Shown: piece by piece, positions 1 through 6,134 of the stretch
How positions within the stretch are numbered: the first letter of the stretch is position 1
Layout of the letters: each line of letters opens with the position of its first letter
Origin: an uncultured Actinomyces sp.
GTDB taxonomy: Bacteria > Actinomycetota > Actinomycetes > Actinomycetales > Actinomycetaceae
Reading direction: 5' to 3'
DNA length: 6,168 bases
Assembly: GCA_900554605.1 (NCBI GenBank)
Contig: USHU01000070.1
Coordinates: forward strand, 1-6,168
The notes under the pieces: model-generated
Database searches by the model: none
Told to the model about the DNA's origin: nothing
The model's input: the letters and a program-made list of their open reading frames with translations, nothing else
Program-made: the position numbers and the translations under genes

Positions 1-2
1 CT

Positions 3-3000
3 CTTCCAGAAGCTGCGCTGCGTGCCCCATGGCATCTCGCGTGCATTCGAGGTCCCCACCAAGGCATCATTGCCCTGCCAGGAAACACGCCTCCTCAATT
101 CCCAGCCGAGTGCGAAACTCTCAGCGATTCCTCTCGCTACCAACGGATGCGGCTCATACCTCGCGATGAATCGAGCCAGATTTCAGTGAAAACACGGCGA
201 TTCGGAATCTGGAGACGCGCCTGCCCCACCCGCACCTATCGCGTCGGTCCAGCGTTGAAAGTTAGAGTCAGATTTTCACGCTCAACTGACTTCTACGCGT
301 ATCGCGCTCGCCCGGCAGTCCTTTCCTTCCCTAGTTCTGTTCAGCGAAGAGGATTTGCTCTTCCAGTGGTGTCTTTCATCGGGTTTCTTCCGATCGCCCT
401 GTTCATGGGGCTGCGGATAAGCGCGATGGGAGTGGGAAACAGGAGTTATCTCGTTCTTGCTGTGCTTCCCCTGGCCGTTATTCTCTTCTCCTTTGGGCTT
501 CGACATTTTCGCCAAGGCTCTCACGGGAAACGACTCGACGCCGCAGCCGTGGCTTTAGTCCTTCACGTATCCGCGACCAGATCTTCTCGACCATTCGCTC
601 TTTATCCCTCTTTAGTTGGACGTGGAAAACCCTTGCTTCTTGAGCCTTCAGGGACTCCCGAGGCCACTCCTTCCCAATCCGCAACAGGCAGGCTACATCC
701 GTTTACAGAAGAGCCCTTATCACACCACTATTACGCAGCCCTTGGCTCGCAGTCCCAGCTCATGGCCTTTTGGTTTGCATCGCAAATCGCAACGCAAGCA
801 GGAGGCGCCCATCTTCACTTCGCCGACTCTCCGCCCCTCATTCTTGGCACAGCGGGAGCCGACTCGGTGCACATTTTTCTCCACGGCCTCGGAGATGAAT
901 GGAAACCCCAGGGGCAAGCGCATGACGCGGAAACTAAGCGCGTCAAGGAAGAAATTCACCTCGCGTGGGCATACAGCTACGCGCAGCTCCCCACCTGGTG
1001 CGAAGCCGTAATCCCGGCGGACCAAACACCGGTTTCACCGGCATGGTGGCAGATGATCACACATGCCCACTCTTGCGCGAGCATTCCCAACGACTGCGAT
1101 TTCACAGAGCTCTCCTGGAATGGAATTGATGCGGATTACTCGCTGAGAACTCCTATTGGTCAGGACTCCGCCGGAGAAGTCAGCATTGATCTGGTGAGCG
1201 AAGGAGCACACGCGCTTATTGCAGGGACGACAGGAAGCGGAAAATCAGAAGCACTTCGCACGTGGCTTCTCGGTTTATGCGCTCGCTACTCGCCGGCTCG
1301 CCTCCGTCTTGTTTTGGTTGACTATAAAGGAGGTTCGGCTCTTGCACCCTTAGCTCGCCTCCCTCACACCGAGGCGGTCCTCACTGATCTTGATCCCGGG
1401 AAATCCGCTCGCGCGCTACGTGGTTTAGCTTCTTGTTTGGCTCAGCGTGAGGCTGATTTCGCCCAATTGCAGGTCAAAGATCTTCAGCAGTGGTACGAGC
1501 ACTATCGACGGGGCGAAGCGCCACTTCCCCCTCCCCGGATCCTGATCGTTGTCGATGAGTTTCGTGTACTTGCAGATCTTCATCCCACGACTCTGGAGAT
1601 ATTCTCTCGCCTTGCATCCCAAGGTCGTTCCTTGGGACTCCATCTCCTCTATGCAACCCAGCACCCCAGTGGCGCAGTCAATACGACAATGCGCGCCAAC
1701 ACCGAGCTGCGAATCGCTTTAAGAACCATTACCGAGGCCGAATCGCTCGACATCATCGGTAGCGGGGGTGCCGCACGTATTCCGCGAATTCCCGGGCGTG
1801 CATTCATCGGCTCTGGTCACGAAGTGCAATTTGCGTACTGCCACGATGTTGAGGACGTCATTGGGAAAATCAGGGATAGCAGCTTCGCGGATGAGTGCGG
1901 GAATTTGACGAGGCAGCGCACTCCTCTGTGGTGCCCTCCGCTTCCCTCACACATTCCCTCTGCTCAGTTGAAGGACATGAATACAGCTGGGCGTGAAGGT
2001 GTCGTTCTTGGGCTGCGTGATGGAATTGATACGGGCACTCATTGCCCACTCATGTGGCGGCACGGAAACATATTGTTCAGTGGCGTGGGAAGTTCTCGTC
2101 TCAAGCTTGGACGCATTGCACGTTCATGCGCCTTTGCACTCAGTGATGCGCTTGGATTGCCCGTATACGGAATGTCCTTGGAAGCGGAAAACGCTGGAAC
2201 GCAACCAGGCGGACCGGGAAGCACGGCTTTTCCCTTTCTCATTCGAAATGCTCTGGATTGCGGTGTTTTCTGCGAAGCAATCACGGACTACTCCCCTTGC
2301 GTTCTTTGGATTGAGAACATCGAAAACGTTCTTCACTCGATGGAAGAGTGTTTCGGAGTTTTACGTGCTCATCAGATGTGGGGGCAATTCACACGCGCGT
2401 GCGATGGAACTCAGGTCATTCTGGTAGCAAGCGAGGGTTCAGGGACTTTTGCCCATCGCTCGCGCTACGGTTCTTTCGAACACAATTGGTACGACATACC
2501 TTCTCGCGACATTGCTTCCAATTCTGGGCTTATCGGGCAGGCTCAACTAACAAATCAACCAGGGCATCTGTGGAATTCTGTCCAAGAGACAATGATGGCT
2601 CTGCCCGTAGAGCACCCCGAACCGAAACTCATCATGAACCTGTGCTCGTGGGAAGCGATGCTGCAGCGCAGCATCGAAATTTCTGGAGCGGCTGTGACAG
2701 GTACACCTTTAAGGCCAGGGTCAAGCATGATGATGAGGAGGAGAGGGCATGCCTCTCCATATATTCATAGTTTCCCTAAGACACCGCTGAGTAAGAAAAC
2801 GACGGTTGCATCTCGCGCAAAAATCGACGTTGACATGCATGTTTTAGGCATTGAAATTCGTTATGGATCACACTTAAAACGATTTCTATTTTCAGAGCAG
2901 GAATGCATATTAATCGGGGAGGAGAATTCTATTCTCGCAAGCGTTCTAAGGAGAATAAATCCGAGTTGCTCTGTTGATTACTTCGAGCAAACATGCTGGT

Positions 3001-3185
3001 TAAAGGCATTGAGCTTGCCCCACGATTTATTGTTCTTCCCAAATCCTTCCGGCGACGCACTGCGCTTCATCGCCCAAACCTGCCAGGATTTTCCCAGTTC
3101 TTTATATGCACATTCTTGGAATTCTTATTCGGGGGTAATTATTCACCGTGGCGCCGCTAGGCGTTTCGTCCTGAGTTTTAAATAG
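3..3185 (+). CDS. EccC/EssC-like FtsK/SpoIIIE ATPase with degenerate FHA N-terminus; 5' end outside the window
   Basis: The frame has no stop between the left edge and the first ATG at 147, so the true start lies upstream; 1060 residues are visible (numbered from the codon at 3). Residues ~10-105 look like a decayed FHA fold: RGPHQG near the start, then SDSSRYQR where FHA domains have SRxH. Two hydrophobic helices follow (~118-140, ~149-166), as in EccC/EssC. ATPase 1 is complete: Walker A GTTGSGKS (408-415), DYKGG (440-444), Walker B VVDEF (516-520), then GRSLG (541-545) and ATQ. ATPase 2 is degenerate: its P-loop position reads GVGSSRLK (694-701) and its Walker B reads VLWIEN (767-772). The C-terminal ~200 residues have only a P-loop-like remnant, ILIGEENS (969-976). 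Known for the family: such motors sit in the inner membrane and drive type VII export of WXG100 proteins. Whether this one does so is inference, as no ESX partner gene is visible. A DNA translocase is less likely, because the TM/FHA order and DYKGG motif fit EccC. Confidence 0.85.
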   Translation, partial: LPEAALRAPWHLACIRGPHQGIIALPGNTPPQFPAECETLSDSSRYQRMRLIPRDESSQISVKTRRFGIWRRACPTRTYRVGPALKVRVRFSRSTDFYAYRARPAVLSFPSSVQRRGFALPVVSFIGFLPIALFMGLRISAMGVGNRSYLVLAVLPLAVILFSFGLRHFRQGSHGKRLDAAAVALVLHVSATRSSRPFALYPSLVGRGKPLLLEPSGTPEATPSQSATGRLHPFTEEPLSHHYYAALGSQSQLMAFWFASQIATQAGGAHLHFADSPPLILGTAGADSVHIFLHGLGDEWKPQGQAHDAETKRVKEEIHLAWAYSYAQLPTWCEAVIPADQTPVSPAWWQMITHAHSCASIPNDCDFTELSWNGIDADYSLRTPIGQDSAGEVSIDLVSEGAHALIAGTTGSGKSEALRTWLLGLCARYSPARLRLVLVDYKGGSALAPLARLPHTEAVLTDLDPGKSARALRGLASCLAQREADFAQLQVKDLQQWYEHYRRGEAPLPPPRILIVVDEFRVLADLHPTTLEIFSRLASQGRSLGLHLLYATQHPSGAVNTTMRANTELRIALRTITEAESLDIIGSGGAARIPRIPGRAFIGSGHEVQFAYCHDVEDVIGKIRDSSFADECGNLTRQRTPLWCPPLPSHIPSAQLKDMNTAGREGVVLGLRDGIDTGTHCPLMWRHGNILFSGVGSSRLKLGRIARSCAFALSDALGLPVYGMSLEAENAGTQPGGPGSTAFPFLIRNALDCGVFCEAITDYSPCVLWIENIENVLHSMEECFGVLRAHQMWGQFTRACDGTQVILVASEGSGTFAHRSRYGSFEHNWYDIPSRDIASNSGLIGQAQLTNQPGHLWNSVQETMMALPVEHPEPKLIMNLCSWEAMLQRSIEISGAAVTGTPLRPGSSMMMRRRGHASPYIHSFPKTPLSKKTTVASRAKIDVDMHVLGIEIRYGSHLKRFLFSEQECILIGEENSILASVLRRINPSCSVDYFEQTCWLKALSLPHDLLFFPNPSGDALRFIAQTCQDFPSSLYAHSWNSYSGVIIHRGAARRFVLSFK

Positions 3186-3282
3186 AGTGATCCCTTGCAC
3201 ATCAATTCTGCGATTTAATCCTCTCGTAACTCTTGATATACAACTTTGAATCCTCGAAACTAAAGACTGTTGTTTTTGTTCG

Positions 3283-3305
3283 GCGCGGGCATTCAATGCC
3301 CGCGC
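3283..3305 (+). promoter_or_regulatory. GC-rich hairpin/palindrome in the whiB1 leader
   Basis: Two perfect 11-nt arms (3283-3293 and 3295-3305) surround a single centre base. As RNA this would fold as a 9-bp stem with a TTCAA loop. It ends 10 nt before the whiB1 ribosome binding site, in an otherwise AT-rich 145-nt gap. No T-run follows on either strand, so it is a poor intrinsic terminator. It could be an operator, an RNA structure controlling whiB1, or a processing or attenuation site. The only promoter-like pair seen upstream is weak (TTTAAT at 3214-3219 and TATACA at 3237-3242, 17 bp apart), and I do not call it. Confidence 0.6.
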
Positions 3306-3315
3306 TTACGCTCTT

Positions 3316-3322
3316 AAAGGAG
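3316..3322 (+). promoter_or_regulatory. Ribosome binding site of whiB1
   Basis: AAAGGAG lies 8 nt before the ATG at 3331. It is a strong Shine-Dalgarno match and fixes the start codon, which also matches the MDWR N-terminus of WhiB1 proteins. Confidence 0.9.
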
Positions 3323-3330
3323 TACCCATA

Positions 3331-3579
3331 ATGGATTGGCGGAGTAAAGCCGCGTGCCTCAGCGTTGACCCAGAGCTCTTCTTCCCTATTGGGAATACGG
3401 GACCAGCCATCGCACAGGCGGCCGAAGCCAAGGCAGTGTGTCGCGAGTGTGAAGTTCAAGCGATCTGCCTGCAGTGGGCCCTAGAGAACAATCAGGATTC
3501 CGGAGTGTGGGGCGGAATGAGTGAAGAAGAGCGTCGCTCCCTCAAGCGCCGCGCGGCTCGCGCACGTCGCATGTCCTGA
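3331..3579 (+). CDS. whiB1: WhiB1 (WblE-type) iron-sulfur transcription regulator
   Basis: This 82-residue protein is a full-length WhiB family member, and its sequence closely follows Mycobacterium tuberculosis WhiB1 as I remember it (84 residues). Shared features are the MDWR start, DPELFFP, a GP-A--Q--EAK helix, and QDSGVWGGMSE-ER followed by a basic tail. The four cluster ligands are C9, C37, C40 and C46 (C-x2-C-x5-C), at the WhiB1 positions. GVWGG is at 58-62, and the basic segment (KRRAARARR) is the DNA-contacting part. Known for the family: WhiB1 binds a nitric-oxide-sensitive [4Fe-4S] cluster, associates with region 4 of the primary sigma factor, and is essential in M. tuberculosis. 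It acts in the cytoplasm. The gene has its own strong RBS and lies 145 nt after the upstream ATPase gene, with a hairpin in its leader and a likely terminator 14 nt after its stop, so it may form a single-gene transcript. Confidence 0.96.
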   Translation: MDWRSKAACLSVDPELFFPIGNTGPAIAQAAEAKAVCRECEVQAICLQWALENNQDSGVWGGMSEEERRSLKRRAARARRMS

Positions 3580-3593
3580 TCTTTGCCTACATC

Positions 3594-3635
3594 AATGGGT
3601 GGTGGCGAAAACTCAAGTTTTCGCCACCACCCATT
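3594..3635. terminator. Probable bidirectional terminator between whiB1 and the convergent surface protein gene
   Basis: A perfect 20-nt inverted repeat (3594-3613 and 3616-3635) gives a 19-bp stem closing a four-base TCAA loop. It starts 14 nt after the whiB1 stop and lies 43 nt beyond the stop of the minus-strand gene. On the plus strand it ends in a short T-rich stretch (TTTGTATT from 3634). The minus-strand side has no T-run. Stems without a strong U-tract are common in actinobacteria, so the terminator call rests mainly on position and stem strength. Confidence 0.82.
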
Positions 3636-3678
3636 TGTATTGCCTTGCGGGCGCTTATTGAAGAAGAATTCCCTGCCC

Positions 3679-5949
3679 CTACGAGTCGCAGCGTCGCGAT
3701 ACCCGGTGCACGGCCAGCCCAATTCCCGCTAAGAGGAGCCCCATCGCCGCAAGCGAGTTAGCGACTGCCCCGGTTCGTGCCATACGAGGTTTCTTCGGTT
3801 CTTCCCCCTTCACGCTTTGATCGCGCGAATTGATATCTCGATGAAATGCGACTCTTTCATTTCCTTGATAGAGATCCTCAAAAACAACAAGCTGTTTTCC
3901 TCGAAGCTGTTCTCCTTGCGTATGGAAGACAACCTCAGCGCACCCCTTTGAGGAGTCAGCACGAAACTCCGTGCGCGCGCTAACCAGTCCGTGTTCGTCC
4001 GACAAGGGCACTCCGGTTTCGCGATCAACAAGGGTTGCGTTGAGGGCGTATTCACGTCCGGCCTCGACGCCTTCGTAGCACACACTATCAACGATGCTCA
4101 CTGGACCGCTGCCCGCCACAATCTGGTCCGAATCTGCGCCATCGCGCGCATGCGTCGAGATCGCGATCGGCCGGCCTTCCTTGCGCGTGTACTGTTCATT
4201 CCTGTCATCAACGGGAGAGCGATACGCCGCTACCCTACTGTCCCCATCAAACTCGGTAGTAAACACGTAGGTCCCCACTCGCTCTGGCTGCACGCGGAAG
4301 GTGAGGTCGCCTAGCGAAGGGAAGTAGCCGTTTCGCGCTGGAATCTCAACGCTTCCGATTTCCTCTGCTCTATCGCGGTTTTCTTCTGCGACCTCAAGCC
4401 CTTGAGGGAAGAAGAGAAGACGGTGGCGCATTCGTGGCGCATCCGCCCCGAAAGGCTCTCGCCCCATCCAACCTGGATGAGACTGCGGAAAACCGCTCAC
4501 CCACAGGTCATCGATGAGATACGTTCCCCCAAGGGTTTCTTTGACCTGAGCTGCAGAGTAGATCTGAACTTTCCATGGAGTGACGCTGGTTTCCGTTGAT
4601 AAGGCAAGCTGGTCCGACCAGTCTGAATGGATCAACGGAGCGTACTGCCCCTGATGATCCTTTCGCACTTTCCACACCCAAGAAACGAAACCGGGCTTAT
4701 GCACCGATTCAGGAACATCGATTGTTACAGTTTGTGTTCCTTCCCCAGCGAAAACCGCTGAAGCGTACCCGATAACCGGAGCATCTTGCGGGATCAAACG
4801 TCCATCAACTGGCGACGGCGGAGGCTCTTCTCCTAAGTCATAGGCGATTCCATCAAAAGTTACGGGAATTGGCCCGTGGTCGTCATGAATCCACGTCCCG
4901 TCCCCATAGTTCGGGTCTGCAAAAGCAGTGATCGTGTCAACAAGATGGTGACCGGTAATAGTCGATTCTTCGACCTTCGAGCGGAGCATGGGTTGAAAAT
5001 CCATGAGAACTTTCCACTCTCCCCCTTTAAGACGCTTTTCTTCCTTGTCACCCTCGGGCCTATTCCCGTACGAGGCCGTGTCTTGCGTTGCGGTGCGAAC
5101 ACCGTAGCGCGTGAGCGTCGTTCGAACGGGGTTGACGTATGTCCCTTCCCATTTCACGCTTCCGTTTCCTGTTGCTTCCCACTCCAGGCTCACTCCGGTG
5201 TCTTGTGTTGTTCCTTCCCATTGCGATGTTCCCGTCGATGTGAAGCGCGCAGGCCCAATGAGCATCAATTTCAATTTGAGGCCCGGGATCCACTCCCCTT
5301 TCTCATTCTTCACACCCAGGTCTTTGAGCAAACCATTGCGAGGCGTGCGCGACTCGACGCTTCCGTTCTCATAGGTCGTCACAGCAGCCTTTTGCGCCTG
5401 GCGCACGTAGTCTTTTGCCTTCTCATAGACCTGAGGGAGTTGCTCGCGAACGCGATCGACCAGTGTGTTCACTGAATCCTGAGTGTTCTTCCCCGCTTGA
5501 TCCCCCTCAAAATTTGCGTGGATGAGGAAGGAAAGTGCTGCACGGTTGTCTGGGTGGCGGTCTCCTTGATAGCGATCAAGGAGCCACGCCATTTGCGCAG
5601 TGGAGAGGTCAATTTCGTCTGGCCCCCAGCGTTTTGATTCTCCGAGGTCGCTGATTGAGGCGGTGTCTTGAGGTTTTGGATTTGCTCGCCACATGTGCGT
5701 ACACCAGACGGGGTAGCGAGTTTCAACGTTGTGAGGCGCCGTGTACGCCCCCAGCCAAAATCCGCCGATTGATTGCGCTCCGACGCCTTTGACATAGAGA
5801 CCGTTGCCCTCGAATAGCGCATGTGCTGGTTGCGGGCTCATTGCGAGCACACTCACCGTTGCGACCCCCGCCATATAGACGAGGAGCCGCGTTACTTTTC
5901 CAAGCCCCGACCTTCTTGCACCAGGCGCATATCCTTGCCTCCCGATCAT
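3679..5949 (-). CDS. Secreted, cell-wall-anchored VaFE-domain surface protein (sortase substrate)
   Basis: The 756-residue product has a signal peptide: basic n-region, hydrophobic stretch ~22-38, likely cut after A42-H-A44. Residues ~45-150 resemble the thioester-like head of actinobacterial surface proteins, with C83 in VWCTHMW, but no TQxAIW motif follows. A middle part (~330-590) looks like two beta-rich modules typical of such stalks (SWVWKV ~423; LLFFPQGLEV ~511 and GTYVFTTEFDGD ~559). Residues ~595-713 are a VaFE repeat: VSIVDSVCYEG, LVDRETG, LVVFEDLYQGN (E691), AFHRDI. The tail has the sorting signal MARTG (723-727), a hydrophobic helix (~729-747) and a basic end (HRVSRR). Known for the family: sortase links the Thr to peptidoglycan or pili. 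The ATG at 5949 is preferred over an upstream in-frame TTG at 6015 because it has a good RBS and gives a normal signal peptide. No sortase is in the window. The ligand is unknown; adhesion is inference. Confidence 0.88.
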   Translation of the reverse strand: MIGRQGYAPGARRSGLGKVTRLLVYMAGVATVSVLAMSPQPAHALFEGNGLYVKGVGAQSIGGFWLGAYTAPHNVETRYPVWCTHMWRANPKPQDTASISDLGESKRWGPDEIDLSTAQMAWLLDRYQGDRHPDNRAALSFLIHANFEGDQAGKNTQDSVNTLVDRVREQLPQVYEKAKDYVRQAQKAAVTTYENGSVESRTPRNGLLKDLGVKNEKGEWIPGLKLKLMLIGPARFTSTGTSQWEGTTQDTGVSLEWEATGNGSVKWEGTYVNPVRTTLTRYGVRTATQDTASYGNRPEGDKEEKRLKGGEWKVLMDFQPMLRSKVEESTITGHHLVDTITAFADPNYGDGTWIHDDHGPIPVTFDGIAYDLGEEPPPSPVDGRLIPQDAPVIGYASAVFAGEGTQTVTIDVPESVHKPGFVSWVWKVRKDHQGQYAPLIHSDWSDQLALSTETSVTPWKVQIYSAAQVKETLGGTYLIDDLWVSGFPQSHPGWMGREPFGADAPRMRHRLLFFPQGLEVAEENRDRAEEIGSVEIPARNGYFPSLGDLTFRVQPERVGTYVFTTEFDGDSRVAAYRSPVDDRNEQYTRKEGRPIAISTHARDGADSDQIVAGSGPVSIVDSVCYEGVEAGREYALNATLVDRETGVPLSDEHGLVSARTEFRADSSKGCAEVVFHTQGEQLRGKQLVVFEDLYQGNERVAFHRDINSRDQSVKGEEPKKPRMARTGAVANSLAAMGLLLAGIGLAVHRVSRRCDS

Positions 5950-5953
5950 GGTT

Positions 5954-5961
5954 CTTCCTTT
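5954..5961 (-). promoter_or_regulatory. Ribosome binding site that sets the start of the surface protein gene
   Basis: On the minus strand AAAGGAAG precedes the ATG at 5949; the AAAGGA core is 6 nt away. The alternative TTG at 6015 has no comparable purine-rich site, so translation most likely begins at 5949. Confidence 0.8.
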
Positions 5962-5970
5962 CACAGTTTC

Positions 5971-5987
5971 CGGAGAATTCTTCTCCG
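5971..5987. repeat. Small palindrome in the leader of the surface protein gene
   Basis: Two 7-nt arms (CGGAGAA and TTCTCCG) flank three bases. The element sits 9 nt upstream of the RBS on the minus strand. It could be a short operator or a weak mRNA hairpin. Its size is near what chance gives, so function is uncertain. Confidence 0.35.
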
Positions 5988-6041
5988 CTTGAAGCGAGAG
6001 TAAGAGCGGGAACAAGGAGAAGGGTTTGAGTGCGACTATTC

Positions 6042-6050
6042 TGTGGATAA
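6042..6050 (-). promoter_or_regulatory. DnaA box (perfect consensus 9-mer)
   Basis: The plus strand reads TGTGGATAA, so the minus strand reads TTATCCACA, the consensus DnaA box. It lies within a 12-nt direct repeat (CTGTGGATAACT) shared with the second copy. It is 93 nt upstream of the surface protein start codon. Confidence 0.6.
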
Positions 6051-6069
6051 CTCGCGCCTCCCTCGACGC

Positions 6070-6078
6070 TGTGGATAA
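6070..6078 (-). promoter_or_regulatory. Second DnaA box, direct repeat of the first
   Basis: This is an identical 9-mer in the same orientation, 28 bp start-to-start from the first box. The flanking bases also match, so the repeat is 12 nt long. Two boxes alone do not make an origin, as actinobacterial origins carry many. More boxes could lie beyond the right edge. Confidence 0.6.
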
Positions 6079-6118
6079 CTTTTGTGCTCAGTCAACAGTC
6101 AGTGCTTGGAACGGGGAG

Positions 6119-6134
6119 GCCCTCGAAAGAGGGC
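6119..6134. repeat. Six-base-pair hairpin with GAAA tetraloop
   Basis: GCCCTC, GAAA and GAGGGC form a perfect stem-loop with a GNRA loop on the plus strand. No T-run follows. It could belong to an RNA, or be a terminator, for a gene beyond the right edge. The remaining sequence from 6079 to 6168 shows no recognisable gene on either strand; short open frames reach the edge but match nothing I recognise. Confidence 0.35.

Noticed and set aside
1993..2770. Two plus-strand open frames (1993-2427, 2348-2770) overlapping the ATPase gene
   Set aside because: They lie in other frames of the ATPase gene, with compositionally odd products and no family features. They also do not suggest a frameshift, since the main frame is continuous.
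147..3185. The ATG at 147 as the true start of the ATPase gene
   Set aside because: The frame is open to the left edge, the residues upstream continue the same FHA-like domain, and no RBS precedes this ATG.
3233..3266. TTGATA and TAAAGA as a whiB1 promoter
   Set aside because: The spacing is 22 bp, too long for a sigma-70-type promoter.
4876..5475. 199-residue plus-strand open frame inside the surface protein gene
   Set aside because: It is antisense to clear domain-bearing coding sequence, has no recognisable family and no convincing RBS; it is a shadow frame.
5950..6015. TTG at 6015 as the start of the surface protein
   Set aside because: It lacks an RBS and would add 22 residues before a normal signal peptide. 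The ATG at 5949 has a good RBS.
6090..6095. TTGACT on the minus strand as a -35 box for the surface protein gene
   Set aside because: No acceptable -10 hexamer is found about 17 bp downstream; that position falls at and next to a DnaA box.
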